From the NCBI GenBank assembly GCA_031268095.1, contig JAIRXU010000056.1:1-64000 (forward strand): a stretch of 64,000 nucleotides of DNA, in the 5' to 3' direction. Below the pieces are notes generated by a model. The model was not told where the DNA came from. It worked only from the letters and a program-made list of their open reading frames with translations, and searched no databases. This document shows positions 8,891 to 18,502 of this stretch, one piece after another. This DNA comes from Oscillospiraceae bacterium (GTDB lineage Bacteria > Bacillota > Clostridia > Oscillospirales > Acutalibacteraceae). Numbering within the stretch: position 1 is the stretch's first letter; each line of letters begins with the position of its first letter. Made by a program: the position numbers and the translations under genes.

Positions 8891-11235
8891 GAGAGCCGCC
8901 CAGCCTTTCTTTGTTTAGATGGTTCGGATGGATGCGCCGATAAAGACCGGCCTTCTTTTTTCCCGGGAAAAGGATGAAAGCGTTTCAGCCGCAGGGCGTT
9001 GGTCAGGACGGAAACGCTGGAAAGGCTCATGGCCGCCGCGGCGAAGATGGGGTTGAGCAGCGGCCCGCCGAACAGATGCAGCAGCCCCGCCGCGACGGGG
9101 ATGCCCACGACATTATAACCGAAGGCCCAGAAGAGATTTTGCTTGATGTTGCGGATGGTGCGCTTGCTCAGCTGAATGGCTGTCGGGACGTCCGTCAGGT
9201 CCGAACGCATGAGCACAATATCCGCGGACTCCATGGCAACGTCTGTGCCGGAGCCGATGGCGATGCCCACATCCGCCTGGGCCAGGGCGGGGGCGTCGTT
9301 GATCCCGTCGCCGACCATGGCGACAATTTTGCCTTCCCGCTGCAGCTGCCGGATTTCGTTTGCCTTGTCCTGGGGCATGACTTCGGCCAGAACACGGTCA
9401 ATGCCGACTTGCCGGGCGATGGCCTCGGCGGTGCGGCGGTTGTCCCCGGTGATCATGACAACTTCGACGCCCATGCCGCGCAGCGCCTCAATGGCCGCTT
9501 GGCTGCTGGGCTTGACGACGTCGGCCACGGCGATGACGCCCGCGAACACGCCGTCAAAGGAGACGAACAGAGGCGTTTTGCCTTGGGCGGCGAGGTCCGC
9601 GCCTTCGCCCTCGGGGGCGTTCGCGTAGGCCGCCCGGCCAACCCTGACTTGTTTGCCCTGCACGGCGGCTTCCACGCCCATGCCCGTGACAGAGCGGAAA
9701 TCCGCGGCGGGAAACGTTTCTTGTGCGGCGGCGACCACCGCCTGCCCGAGGGGATGCTCAGAAAGTTTTTCCACGGAGGCGGCCAGAGAAAGCAGATCCG
9801 GCGGGCCGAGAAGGTCCGTGACGGCGGGTTTGCCTTCGGTGACGGTGCCGGTTTTGTCGAAGACAACGGTGCTGATTTTGTGCGCGGTCTCGAGCGCCTC
9901 GCCACTCTTGATCAGGATCCCGTGCTCCGCGCCCTTGCCGGTGCCGACCATGATGGCGGTGGGGGTGGCGAGGCCCAGGGCGCAGGGGCAGGCGATGACG
10001 AGCACGGAGATGAACACGACCAGCGCGAAGGTCAGCGGGGCGGCCCCGCCCTGGATGGGCGAAAAGGCCTGGGCGGCGTCACTGAGCCGGAGGATGTCCG
10101 GATGCAGCCGGCCCGCGATGAACCACGCCACGCCCGCCAGCAGAGCGATGCCGCAGACGATCGGCACAAACACGCCGGAGACTTTGTCGGCCAGGTTGGC
10201 GATAGGGGCTTTGGAGCCCTGCGCGTCCTCGACGAGCCGGATGATCTGGGCCAAGGCGGTGTCCGCGCCGACTTTTTCGGCCCGGAAGGTCACGCTGCCG
10301 GTGGTATTGAGGCTGGCGGCATAGACGGGATCCCCCGCCTGCTTGTCTACGGGCATGCTCTCGCCGGTCAGCATGCTTTCGTCAACGGCCGTGCGTCCCT
10401 CCAGGACGACGCCGTCTACCGGGATTTTCGCGCCCGGCCTGACGACGAGAACATCGCCGGTGACGACGTCCCCGATGGGGATTTCCCGTTCCGCGCCGTC
10501 CTGGAGGAGAATGGCGGTTTTCGGGGCCAGGCCCATGAGCTTCTTGATGGCCTCGCCGGTCTTGCCTTTGGAGCGCGCTTCCAAGGTCTTGCCCAGCAGG
10601 ATCAAGGTGATGATCACGCCGGCCGTCTCGAAATAGAGCGCGTTCACCGCCGCGAAGTGGCCCCGCGAAATCTGGATGGTATTAAAAAGGCTATAGAGCA
10701 CGGCGGCGCTGGTGCCGACGGCAATCAGGCTGTCCATGTTGGGGCTGCGCATCCACAGGGCGCGGAAACCGACGGCATAGAACCGATGGCCGGCGCAAAC
10801 CACGGGGATGACCAGGGCGATTTCCGCCAGGGCGTACAGCAGGGGATAATTCATCGGATCCAAAGCCGGGGGATAAGGAAGCGTCACCCAGCGCGTCAGC
10901 ATGGGCGCCATCGCAATATAAAGCAGTGGCACGGCGAAAAGAGCGGAAACGACGGTCTTGGCCCGCAGAACCCGGACGGCCTTTTCCCGGCGCAGACGGT
11001 CTTCGTCCGCTTTCTCCGGCCGCGGCAGCAGCGCCTGATAGCCGATCTTCTCGACGGCGGCAATCAGCGCGCGCAGAGAGACCCGCGCCGGGTCGTATTC
11101 CACCCGGGCTTTTTCCGCCGCGAGGTTGACGCTGGCCTGCGCCACGCCAGCCTGCTTTGTCAGAATCTTCTCCACCCGCGCGGAGCAGGCCGCGCAGGTC
11201 ATGCCGCGGATATCCAGAATCTGCGTCTGCGTCAT
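8887..11235 (-). CDS. copA: Copper-translocating P-type ATPase CopA
   Basis: A 782-residue P1B-type ATPase that exports Cu(I) at the expense of ATP. It has one N-terminal HMA domain (GMTCAAC, Cys14 and Cys17) and eight predicted membrane helices. The translocation motif CPC is at 416-418, the phosphorylated Asp460 lies in [10 protein letters not shown], and an HP motif (SEHPLG) and the [14 protein letters not shown] hinge are present. All key residues are present and the length is usual. The start overlaps the DUF2318 lipoprotein by four bases. Its partners in the operon (CopZ, the HMA-SafE-cupredoxin fusion) point to copper or silver rather than zinc/cadmium. Confidence 0.95.
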   Translation of the reverse strand: MTQTQILDIRGMTCAACSARVEKILTKQAGVAQASVNLAAEKARVEYDPARVSLRALIAAVEKIGYQALLPRPEKADEDRLRREKAVRVLRAKTVVSALFAVPLLYIAMAPMLTRWVTLPYPPALDPMNYPLLYALAEIALVIPVVCAGHRFYAVGFRALWMRSPNMDSLIAVGTSAAVLYSLFNTIQISRGHFAAVNALYFETAGVIITLILLGKTLEARSKGKTGEAIKKLMGLAPKTAILLQDGAEREIPIGDVVTGDVLVVRPGAKIPVDGVVLEGRTAVDESMLTGESMPVDKQAGDPVYAASLNTTGSVTFRAEKVGADTALAQIIRLVEDAQGSKAPIANLADKVSGVFVPIVCGIALLAGVAWFIAGRLHPDILRLSDAAQAFSPIQGGAAPLTFALVVFISVLVIACPCALGLATPTAIMVGTGKGAEHGILIKSGEALETAHKISTVVFDKTGTVTEGKPAVTDLLGPPDLLSLAASVEKLSEHPLGQAVVAAAQETFPAADFRSVTGMGVEAAVQGKQVRVGRAAYANAPEGEGADLAAQGKTPLFVSFDGVFAGVIAVADVVKPSSQAAIEALRGMGVEVVMITGDNRRTAEAIARQVGIDRVLAEVMPQDKANEIRQLQREGKIVAMVGDGINDAPALAQADVGIAIGSGTDVAMESADIVLMRSDLTDVPTAIQLSKRTIRNIKQNLFWAFGYNVVGIPVAAGLLHLFGGPLLNPIFAAAAMSLSSVSVLTNALRLKRFHPFPGKKEGRSLSAHPSEPSKQRKAGRLS

Positions 11236-11771
11236 TGGATCCCCTCCTTCCAGCTGCTGAAAATCGGCGCATTGGCCGAGAGAAATTCATAGCCAATCCG
11301 AATTTCCGCGTCGGTTTCGGTTTTTTGATCCGGGAAGATCGGCCAAGGGTTGCAGCCGCCGGCCTCGGCTTCGATGCGGTTCATGGGGAACTGATTGCCG
11401 CAGTTCTGGCACTCCACTTTGTCGCCCCGCTGCTCGAAATAGGCGTAGGGCGAGCCGTTGCAGACCTGGCAGGTATTGAAGGCCGTGCGGAGTTTGCCGT
11501 CGCCGGTCTTCACCGCCAGCACTTCCATCGTCACGCCGTCCACGGTTGCGGGATAAAACCGCACGGCATCGCTCAGTTCGCTGACGGGGATGACGAGACT
11601 GCCGCCGGGGGCCACGGGCTGCGCCGGGGCTGCGTTGGACAGGGCGTCCGGATCGGTCACGGCGGGGGAAGGGGCCGGTGTGGTTCCCGCGCTTGCGCAG
11701 GCGGGAAGCGCAAGCGCCAGGAGCGCAGCCAGCGGGAGCACCGGGAGCCAGGTCTTTTTGAGGAACGTCAT
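11232..11771 (-). CDS. DUF2318 lipoprotein with paired CxxC motifs
   Basis: A 179-residue exported lipoprotein: signal peptide with lipobox LPAC, Cys25 being the lipidation site, then a Ser/Pro/Ala linker. The mature domain matches the DUF2318 pattern, with [13 protein letters not shown], then [13 protein letters not shown], then GGCNPWP. These cysteines suggest metal or redox-cofactor binding. Such domains accompany periplasmic iron/copper transporters (FtrD-like). Context here is a copper operon, between the fusion protein and copA, overlapping copA by four bases. The exact chemistry is not known from sequence. Confidence 0.82.
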   Translation of the reverse strand: MTFLKKTWLPVLPLAALLALALPACASAGTTPAPSPAVTDPDALSNAAPAQPVAPGGSLVIPVSELSDAVRFYPATVDGVTMEVLAVKTGDGKLRTAFNTCQVCNGSPYAYFEQRGDKVECQNCGNQFPMNRIEAEAGGCNPWPIFPDQKTETDAEIRIGYEFLSANAPIFSSWKEGIQ

Positions 11772-11837
11772 GCAGTCGCCTTCTTTGCTATGATTTTTTT
11801 CGAGGGGGATCCATGCGGAGGCAGGGGATCTGAGCCG

Positions 11838-13340
11838 TTATCCGCAGCAGCTGCCGCCGGACGCCGGGGCGGCGACCGCGGCGGTCTCTGACGGTTCCTC
11901 CGCCGGGAGAGAAGGGGCGCCGCCGCGCGCGTCCGTCACGGTAATGACGCCGCTGATCATACCCATCCAGCAGGAATAGCGGAAAACGCCGGGCTGCGCC
12001 GGGGTGAATTCCATGATGTTTTCGCCGGTTTCCAAGGCGAAGCCGGAAATGCCCAAGGGGCGGATGTTCAGCTGGGCGTTGCAGGCGGTGACGCTGCCGG
12101 GGGGCGCGCCGATGATCCACCGGACCGGGATCCCCGCCTGCACGGTGATGTTCGGGTACGCGCGGGGCGAAAGGGTGCTGCGCACCACCTGCACACCGTT
12201 TTCGATGGTCACGGAATTTTCCGCATGTTCCGCCGCGCCGCCCTGGGCCGAGGGGGCCGCGATGCGGCCGGACAAAGGCAGAAAACCCGTGAGGTTCCAG
12301 CCCTGGACAAACATGGCCAGACCCAGCACCGTCACTAGCACCGCGCCGGCAGTCAGGACGTTGCGGGTGAATTTTTTTCCCAGGGCCGAGACAAGCGAGC
12401 CCAGTCCCAGCAGCAGCGGAACGGTGCCCAGGCAGAACAGGAACATCGAAACCGCGCCCTTGAGGGGGTTCCCGCTGGCCAGCGCGACGATCTGCATGGC
12501 TTGCAGCGGACCGCAGGGCATCAGGCCGTTCAGCAGGCCGACGACGAAAGGACTCCTGACGCGCGCCTTTTTCCGGCTGATTTTTCCGGCGAACTGTTTC
12601 GGCAAATGGGGCTGGAGGGTTCGGAGAAAAGAGCCGAAACGGCCCCGGAAGATCCCGAGCATATTCACGCCCATCAGGACCATGAACACGCCCGCGGCGA
12701 GTTTCAGAACGCCTTGCAGCAAAAGCGGCACGCCGACTTCGGCGTGCCCGCCGCCCATCAGCCAACCGACAAGGCCCAGCGCCCCGCCGATGCCGGTGTA
12801 CGAAATCAGGCGGCCCGAATGATAAACCAGCGCGGGGAAGAAGACGGCCGGTTTGCCGGACGGTTCGGCGGCAGCGCTGCCGTCTGCCGGAATATACTGC
12901 GAGAGATGGAGCCCGCCGCACATGGCGACGCAGTGGACGGAGGTGACCAGGCCGATCAGGAAGAGCATGCCGTAACCCATGCCGGACTGGGCCAGCCGAC
13001 CGGGAACCAGGTAATTCAGGAGGCCGAAATATTGCAGCGGAAAGAACAGCGCGGCCACGAGAATCAGCAGGCCGGCGGCCCGGCCCGCGGTTCGCCGGGG
13101 ACTCCGCTGATCGGGAAGCACGTCGTAATGCAGGGTCTCAATGATGGAGATGATTTCCTTCCGCGAGATCAAATCCGGGTCAAAATCGACGTCGGCGGCG
13201 TTTTCGCCGTAGCGGACAGAGGCGCTCCGGACACCCGGCGCGGCGCGCAGGGCCCGTTCGATCCGCGTTTGACAGGCCGCGCAGGTCATCCCGCCGATCC
13301 GGAAATGCGCGGACCCGGGTTGCTGTGCCATGCTATGCAA
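11838..13340 (-). CDS. HMA-SafE/DsbD-like-cupredoxin fusion protein
   Basis: A 500-residue three-part protein. Residues 12-80 are an HMA domain (GGMTCAAC, Cys20/Cys23). Residues about 90-360 are a six-helix DsbD_2/SafE-type membrane domain with the paired VHCVAMCGG and LMPCGPLQAM cysteine motifs used for electron or metal transfer across the membrane. Residues about 385-475 are a cupredoxin-like domain with TACNAQLNI and YSCWMGM as likely copper ligands. The C-terminus ends in GGSCCG. A TTG start at 13340 fits the AAAGGAGGTG ribosome site best; an ATG at 13331 is the alternative. First gene of the copper operon. Confidence 0.85.
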   Translation of the reverse strand: MHSMAQQPGSAHFRIGGMTCAACQTRIERALRAAPGVRSASVRYGENAADVDFDPDLISRKEIISIIETLHYDVLPDQRSPRRTAGRAAGLLILVAALFFPLQYFGLLNYLVPGRLAQSGMGYGMLFLIGLVTSVHCVAMCGGLHLSQYIPADGSAAAEPSGKPAVFFPALVYHSGRLISYTGIGGALGLVGWLMGGGHAEVGVPLLLQGVLKLAAGVFMVLMGVNMLGIFRGRFGSFLRTLQPHLPKQFAGKISRKKARVRSPFVVGLLNGLMPCGPLQAMQIVALASGNPLKGAVSMFLFCLGTVPLLLGLGSLVSALGKKFTRNVLTAGAVLVTVLGLAMFVQGWNLTGFLPLSGRIAAPSAQGGAAEHAENSVTIENGVQVVRSTLSPRAYPNITVQAGIPVRWIIGAPPGSVTACNAQLNIRPLGISGFALETGENIMEFTPAQPGVFRYSCWMGMISGVITVTDARGGAPSLPAEEPSETAAVAAPASGGSCCG

Positions 13341-13367
13341 CGGAGAATCCACCTCCTTTCGATAGGT

Positions 13368-13373
13368 ATTATA
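13368..13373 (-). promoter_or_regulatory. -10 element of the copper operon
   Basis: A perfect TATAAT on the minus strand, 28 bases before the TTG start of the fusion gene. No convincing -35 is seen at 17 bases, as expected of an activator- or repressor-controlled metal promoter. The stretch upstream (13385-13430) contains several GTGT/GTGA repeats that might be operator sequence. Confidence 0.4.
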
Positions 13374-13556
13374 GACTTCCAATGTGTAAAAATGATGTGG
13401 ATTGCGTGAAAATTGTGTGAATCCGGCCGCTTTTCCGAAGACGCGGGCAGTTGCGGGCAGTTATATTTCTTATAATTAATGAAAGACCAGAGAGACAGTT
13501 GAAAAATGCCGCCGCGCTTTTCTTTGGCGGTGAGACGCTTCTCGCTGCGGATGTTC

Positions 13557-13585
13557 TTGCTTTTTCCGCCCGGGCATGGTATAAT
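13557..13585 (+). promoter_or_regulatory. Promoter of the DtxR-type regulator
   Basis: TTGCTT, exactly 17 bases, TATAAT, about 45 bases before the gene. It is divergent from the copper operon promoter some 190 bases away, so one regulator could control both. Confidence 0.6.
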
Positions 13586-13628
13586 AACAGATGAGCAAAG
13601 GAAACGAAGAAAATGAGGGGGAGCCGCC

Positions 13629-13997
13629 ATGGCGATGCGCGCTTCAGCGGAAGATTACCTGGAAACCATCCTGCTGCTTTCGAGAAAGACCGGGTCGGTG
13701 CGGTCCATTGATATTGTGGAAAAAATGGGTTTCTCCCGGCCCAGCGTTAGCGTAGCCATGAAAAAGCTACGGGAGGACGGCTTTGTCCGCATGGACGAGG
13801 ACGGGTACATCACGCTGACCCCCAAAGGCGGGGAAACCGCCGCGCGGGTCTATGACCGGCATTCCACCCTGTATGACTGGCTGGTGGGCCTTGGCGTCAG
13901 CGAACCCGCCGCCGCGGCCGACGCCTGCCGGATGGAACATATCCTCAGCGAAGAAAGCTTTGCGGCCATTAAGCGGAGTTTGGAGGAGGGGGAATAA
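13629..13997 (+). CDS. Short DtxR/MntR-family metalloregulator
   Basis: A 122-residue regulator with the family's winged helix-turn-helix (about 5-65: EDYLETILLLS, SIDIVEKMGFSRPSVSVAMKKL) and the start of the dimer/metal-binding domain (about 70-120, ending RMEHILSEES). It lacks the C-terminal SH3-like domain of DtxR/IdeR, as MntR does. It should sense Fe(II) or Mn(II). It lies divergent to the copper operon and upstream of feoA/feoB, so it may regulate one or both. GAGGGGGAGCC precedes the ATG. Confidence 0.87.
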   Translation: MAMRASAEDYLETILLLSRKTGSVRSIDIVEKMGFSRPSVSVAMKKLREDGFVRMDEDGYITLTPKGGETAARVYDRHSTLYDWLVGLGVSEPAAAADACRMEHILSEESFAAIKRSLEEGE

Positions 13998-14246
13998 GAG
14001 GGGAGACATTCCGTTTCCCGGGCCGAGGGTGACGAAAGCGCCGGGTCTATCGGGCGAAAAGCCGAAGCCAAACTTGATCCAGGGCCGGAGGGGCGGGGCG
14101 TTTTTCTAAAATATATGAATTAAATGTATTATACAATATCGGGGAGGGAAAGACAAGAAAAAACGGCGTTTCCCTTATTGAAAATATTGAAAAGCGGGAG
14201 ATGAACCGCTCATCTCTCACGCCCCCCTTGCTCCCGGGAACAATCC

Positions 14247-14283
14247 GGCGGCGGGGATTTTTTCTGTCCCCGCCGCCAATTTT
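14247..14283. terminator. GC-rich hairpin downstream of the regulator
   Basis: GGCGGCGGGGA and TCCCCGCCGCC form an 11-bp perfect stem around a T-rich loop, followed by AATTTTC. It lies 250 bases after the regulator and before the feo promoter region. The rest of the 13998-14490 gap holds a smaller hairpin (GAGATGA/TCATCTC, 14198-14216) and AT-rich sequence; I see no gene there. Confidence 0.5.
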
Positions 14284-14356
14284 CGGGCCTGATTCCGCGA
14301 AATTTTTATGCACAGTTCTGAAATTCGCGGCGGCGGCATATTTTTTTGCGCAGAAG

Positions 14357-14386
14357 GTTGACACTGGCGTTAGTTTGTGCCAACAT
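14357..14386 (+). promoter_or_regulatory. Putative feo promoter with overlapping inverted repeat
   Basis: TTGACA (14358-14363), 17 bases, CAACAT as a weak -10. Overlapping it, GTTGACAC and GTGCCAAC form an inverted repeat with seven of eight pairs and a 12-base spacer. This is the layout of an operator covering a promoter, and it sits about 105 bases before feoA. It could be a metalloregulator site; it does not match a classical Fur or DtxR box. Confidence 0.4.
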
Positions 14387-14490
14387 GAGAGTAGATCAAA
14401 AGCGGTGAAGATAAAACGCGCGGCTTTGGCAAGCGCGGGTACGCGGAAAGCTTGCGGCCGCGAACGCACAGCAGCGGAAGGAGAATCGCC

Positions 14491-14778
14491 ATGCTCTCCC
14501 TGAAAGACATCCCCTGCGGGAAGACCGTCACCGTCACACGCCTGACCAGCACCGGGGCCATCCGCCGCCGGCTGCTGGACATGGGCATCACGAAGAACGC
14601 CGCCGTCCTGGTGCGGAAGATCGCGCCGCTGGGAGATCCCATTGTGGTGACGCTGCGGGGCTACGAACTGACGCTGCGCAAGGAGGACGCGCAGAGCATT
14701 CAGGTTGCGGTTCCGGAGACCGAGCACAGGCGGGAGCGCGCCGGGCGGAAGAGCTGTTCCCGGCTGGCGGAATCCTAA
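14491..14778 (+). CDS. feoA: Ferrous iron transport protein A
   Basis: A 95-residue SH3-like FeoA that supports Fe(II) uptake by FeoB in the cytoplasm. Family features are the LSLKDIPCGKTVTV start, RRRLLDMGI, and the P-x-GDPI-x-V-TLRGYELTLRK core. GGAAGGAG lies seven bases before the ATG. The C-terminal ~18 residues (RRERAGRKSC...) are a basic extension. It is the first gene of the feo operon. Confidence 0.93.
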   Translation: MLSLKDIPCGKTVTVTRLTSTGAIRRRLLDMGITKNAAVLVRKIAPLGDPIVVTLRGYELTLRKEDAQSIQVAVPETEHRRERAGRKSCSRLAES

Positions 14779-14860
14779 CGGGGTTTTGGAGCGGGACAGT
14801 CAGGACAGGCGGGTTCCCGGCCGGCAGCGTGGTCAGGGGACGGAACAGGAAGAAATCTCT

Positions 14861-16003
14861 GTGCCGAAACAAAACCGGTTCAGCGAGCTCTTTCCCGTCG
14901 CGTTTTACGATGATTTGCATCCGGACTTTGGCGTGAATTTTCAGATGAACCGCTGCTACAATTTTTCCAACGACGAGGAAATGCTTCGTGAAATGCGGGA
15001 AATCAGCCCGAGCATTCACGATTACGGGGAATTTATCGAAGCGTTCCTGAAGCTCCATGAGAAGTCGCTGGGGAGCGGGCATAAACTGTGGGCGGCGCAT
15101 TACCTGCGGACGGCGGAGTTTTATATGGCGCTCAGCGATCCGCGGAAGCAGGAGGCTCGGAAGAAGTTCATTTCCCTGACGCGGGAACATTTCCGGATTG
15201 GCGACGAGCTGCATTATCCGGTGCCGTACGAGAAGGGCTTTCTGTCCGCGTACCGGTTCACGCCGGAAAACCCGAGGGGAACCTTTGTGGTGTTCGGCGG
15301 GTTTGACGTTGTGTTTTTCGATGGCCCGGGACAAGGCGCGGCGCTGGAGGACAGCCGGATTCCCATGACACACGAATGGGAAAAGCCCGTCAGGGCGGTG
15401 CTGGATTACTTCGCACTGAACGACGTAACGCTGATCGGCGTGTCGCTCGGCGGGTATTTGGCCATACGGGCGGCCGCCCGCGAGGAGCGGGTGACGCGGG
15501 TCGTCGCGGACGACATTTGTACCGATTTTTTCGAGACGCTGCTGCGCCAGTTCCCCACCCGAAGCCGGAGGCTGGTTACGTTTTTCATAACGCATCAGAA
15601 TAAGCTATACGCCGCGCTGTTCAGTGCGCTCATCCGCAAGCTGGCGAAAAAAAGCCTGATGCTGGAATGGGGGGTGGCGCAGGGGATGCATGTGATGGGA
15701 ACCGAAACGCCATACGAATTTTTGCGGAAGCGCACATGGTTTCATACCCGGGAGATATCGCCGCGGGTCAGGCAGGACGTGCTGCTGCTGGGCGGCCAGG
15801 AAGATCATTATATCCCGCTGCATCAGTTTTTTGACCAAGGGAGAACGCTCACCGGCGCCCGTTCAGTGACGTCACGTCTTTTCACCCGCGCGGAAACGGC
15901 GCGGAACCACTGCCAGCTGGGCAATGTGGGGCTTTCGGTGGAAGTCATTGTGGACTGGGGCGGAGCAAATGACGTGCAAATGACGCATAATGGAAAGACG
16001 TAA
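14861..16003 (+). CDS. Alpha/beta hydrolase between feoA and feoB, with internal deletion
   Basis: A 380-residue alpha/beta hydrolase with nucleophile Ser195 in IGVSLGG, acid Asp in GGQEDHYI and catalytic His in ARNHCQLGN. In this family a GGFD oxyanion strand is normally followed by about 20 residues of helix before the FDGPGQG strand. Here VVFGGFD runs straight into VVFFDGPGQG, so an in-frame deletion of roughly 18-25 residues seems to have removed helix A. That may destroy activity. Starts with GTG after AGGAAG. It is unusual between feoA and feoB; no link to iron is visible, so it may simply be co-transcribed. Confidence 0.8.
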   Translation: MPKQNRFSELFPVAFYDDLHPDFGVNFQMNRCYNFSNDEEMLREMREISPSIHDYGEFIEAFLKLHEKSLGSGHKLWAAHYLRTAEFYMALSDPRKQEARKKFISLTREHFRIGDELHYPVPYEKGFLSAYRFTPENPRGTFVVFGGFDVVFFDGPGQGAALEDSRIPMTHEWEKPVRAVLDYFALNDVTLIGVSLGGYLAIRAAAREERVTRVVADDICTDFFETLLRQFPTRSRRLVTFFITHQNKLYAALFSALIRKLAKKSLMLEWGVAQGMHVMGTETPYEFLRKRTWFHTREISPRVRQDVLLLGGQEDHYIPLHQFFDQGRTLTGARSVTSRLFTRAETARNHCQLGNVGLSVEVIVDWGGANDVQMTHNGKT

Positions 16004-16076
16004 AAGCATATAGAAGCATACTGGCGCGACAGGAAGGATTGCGGCGGAAATCAGGAAAGCGGGAAGGGGGGATAGG

Positions 16077-18269
16077 ATGGCGGTCATTGCGCTCGCCGGG
16101 AACCCCAACAGCGGCAAAACGACGCTCTTCAACGCCCTGACCGGGTCGAACCAGTACGTCGGGAACTGGCCGGGGGTCACGGTCGAAAAGAAAGAAGGCA
16201 GGCTCAGGGGGAGCCGGCAGATCACGGTCACCGACCTGCCGGGGGTATATTCCCTTTCGCCCTACACACTGGAAGAGGTTGTTACCCGGCATTATCTGCT
16301 CAACGAGCGGCCGGACGCGGTGCTGAATATCATAGACGGCTCGAACATAGAACGAAATTTATACCTGACGGCGCAGCTGCTGGAACTGGGGATCCCGGTG
16401 CTGGTGGCGGTCAACATGCTGGACGTCCTGGAGAAGGACGGGGACACGCTGGACCTCGGGGAATTTTCCCGGCAGCTGGGCTGCCCGGTGGCGGCGATCT
16501 CCGCGCTGAAGGGCACGGGAATCGCGGCGCTGGCGCGGCAGCTGCCCAGCCTCCCGCGGCAGAAGCCGCCCGCGCCCTGGAACCGTTTCCCCCCGGCGGC
16601 GGAAGAAACGCTGGCGGCGCTGACCCGGAAGCTGGGGAAGCCGGAAACGAAACCGGCGGTCCCGGCGCGGTTGCGCAGGTTCTGCGCGGTGAAGCTTTTG
16701 GAGCGGGACGCGCTGCTTTGCCAGACGTATCCCGCGCTGGCGGAAGAGATGGAGCCGGAGATCCGCGCTACGGAAGCCGCCCTGGAGGACGACAGCGACA
16801 GCGCGGTGTCCGCCGCGCGCTACGACGCGATTTCCGCCCTGCTGCGGGTCTGCCTGGTCAGGAAGAAGACGCGGGAGGTAACCCCTTCGGACCGGATTGA
16901 CCGCCTGCTGACCCACCGGGTGCTGGCGCTGCCGCTTTTTGCGGCGATTATGTTTTTGGTCTACTATATCTCAGTCAGCACCGCGGGAAAGTGGATGTCA
17001 GACTGGGTGAAAGACGGGCTGTTCGGGGACGGGTTCGTCCTGTTCGGGCACTGGGTCCGGGGGATCCCGGCGCTGCTGGAAGGGCTCTTTGCCCGGATGC
17101 GAGTGGCGCCCTGGCTCCAGGGGCTGGTGCTGAAGGGAATGCTGAGCGGCGTCGGGTCAGTGCTGTCGTTCGTGCCGCAGATGATCGTGCTGTTTTTCTT
17201 CCTGGCGTTCCTGGAAGCCTGCGGTTACATGTCCCGGATCGCCTTTATTCTCGACCGGCTGTTCCGGCGCTTCGGCCTTTCCGGGAAATCCTTCATCCCC
17301 ATCCTGATCGGAACGGGCTGCGGGGTGCCGGGGATCATGGCGTCCCGCACAATCGAAAACGAGCGGGACCGGCGCATGACGGTGATCACGACGACGTTCA
17401 TTCCGTGCAGCGCGAAGCTGCCGATCATTGCGCTGATTTCCGGCGCGCTCTTCGGGGGCGCCTGGTGGGTGGCGCCCAGCGCCTACTTTGCCGGGATAGC
17501 GGCGATTGTCTGTTCCGGCCTGCTGCTGAAAAAATGGAAGCTCTTTGCCGGGAAGCCCTCCCCCTTTGTGATGGAACTGCCGGCCTATCACCTCCCGACG
17601 CTGCGGAATTTGCTGCGGAGCGTTTGGGAGCGGACGTGGTCGTTCCTCAAGAAGGCGGGGACAATTATCCTGCTCTCGTGCGTACTGGATTGGTTCCTGT
17701 CGAACTTCAGCGCCGCGGGCGGGCGGCTGCACATGGTGGAAGAAATGGGACAGAGCCTGCTGGCGGCGGCGGGCCGGCGGATCGACTGGATATTTGCGCC
17801 GCTGGGGTTCGGGACCTGGCAGGCGACGGTCTCCACGCTGATGGGCCTGGTCGCCAAAGAAAACCTGGCGGGGACGCTGGGCGTACTGTACGGCGGGAGC
17901 GGCAATCTCTGGGCCAACCTGACGGCGGCGTTCCAGCCCTTGTCAGCATACGCGTTCCTGCTGTTCAACCTCCTGTGCGCGCCGTGTTTCGCGGCGGTCG
18001 GGGCCATCCGCCGGGAGATGAACAGCAGCCGCTGGACGCTCTTTGCGCTGGGGTATCAGACCTGCTTCGCGTACACCATTGCCCTGATCGTCTATCAGTT
18101 CGGACTGTTCTTTGGGGGGCACGGGTTCCGCGCCGCCACCGCCGCGGCGCTGCTGGCGTTCCTGGGCTTGGCTTGGCTGCTGATCCGGCCGGAACGGGGG
18201 CAGGCGAACGCGGATTTGGCGGGGGAAAGACGCCGCCGGCCGGCGCGGCGAACCAGCAGGAAGCTGTGA
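16077..18269 (+). CDS. feoB: Ferrous iron transporter B
   Basis: A 730-residue Fe(II) permease. The N-terminal G domain has GNPNSGKT (8-15), the switch region YVGNWPGVTVEKKEG, DLPG (G3), NMLD (G4-like) and an ISALKG G5 region, followed by a helical regulatory domain. The membrane part carries two Gate motifs, with the conserved CGVPG and PCSAKLPI segments of the iron path. GGGGGATAGG precedes the ATG. Length and motifs are normal, so it should be functional. It ends the feo operon. Confidence 0.96.
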   Translation: MAVIALAGNPNSGKTTLFNALTGSNQYVGNWPGVTVEKKEGRLRGSRQITVTDLPGVYSLSPYTLEEVVTRHYLLNERPDAVLNIIDGSNIERNLYLTAQLLELGIPVLVAVNMLDVLEKDGDTLDLGEFSRQLGCPVAAISALKGTGIAALARQLPSLPRQKPPAPWNRFPPAAEETLAALTRKLGKPETKPAVPARLRRFCAVKLLERDALLCQTYPALAEEMEPEIRATEAALEDDSDSAVSAARYDAISALLRVCLVRKKTREVTPSDRIDRLLTHRVLALPLFAAIMFLVYYISVSTAGKWMSDWVKDGLFGDGFVLFGHWVRGIPALLEGLFARMRVAPWLQGLVLKGMLSGVGSVLSFVPQMIVLFFFLAFLEACGYMSRIAFILDRLFRRFGLSGKSFIPILIGTGCGVPGIMASRTIENERDRRMTVITTTFIPCSAKLPIIALISGALFGGAWWVAPSAYFAGIAAIVCSGLLLKKWKLFAGKPSPFVMELPAYHLPTLRNLLRSVWERTWSFLKKAGTIILLSCVLDWFLSNFSAAGGRLHMVEEMGQSLLAAAGRRIDWIFAPLGFGTWQATVSTLMGLVAKENLAGTLGVLYGGSGNLWANLTAAFQPLSAYAFLLFNLLCAPCFAAVGAIRREMNSSRWTLFALGYQTCFAYTIALIVYQFGLFFGGHGFRAATAAALLAFLGLAWLLIRPERGQANADLAGERRRRPARRTSRKL

Positions 18270-18502
18270 TGCATTCACCCGCGCCCCCCTGATAGCGGCA
18301 GCCTTTGGGCTTTTGGTGATCTACCTGGCGGGGGCCTTGTTATACAAGAAGGCAGATCTGGAAAGATGACGCCGATCAGCCCGCTCGCCTCGGCATGCGC
18401 GGATGCCAAGGCGGGGTTTCGTTTTCTGGGGCCGCGGAATATGCATGAAAAAGCACCTCCTGCCAAAAGGGCGGGGGGTGCTTTGGGGTTTTACGGTGCG
18501 GG
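18270..18502. other. Gap between feoB and the convergent lipoprotein gene
   Basis: No convincing gene. One short hydrophobic frame (IAAAFGLLVIYLAGALLYKK, ending at about 18368) recalls the tiny membrane proteins that follow feoB in some Firmicutes, but it has no usual start codon or ribosome site. The gap ends in the strong terminator of the lipoprotein gene. Confidence 0.4.
18446..18486 (-). terminator. Terminator of the lipoprotein gene
   Basis: A 15-bp stem (AAAGCACCTCCTGCC against its complement, two G-T pairs) with loop AAAA. Reading on the minus strand it ends in GCTTTTTCATGC, so it is a strong intrinsic terminator 17 bases after the stop codon. Confidence 0.8.

Noticed and set aside
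8974..11292. A 772-codon open frame on the plus strand opposite copA
   Set aside because: It is a composition shadow of copA in GC-rich DNA. It is rich in Gly/Asp/Arg, has no domains, and copA shows every catalytic motif.
18285..18371. Tiny hydrophobic frame after feoB
   Set aside because: Looks like a FeoB-associated membrane peptide, but has no ATG/GTG/TTG start or ribosome site. May be a remnant.
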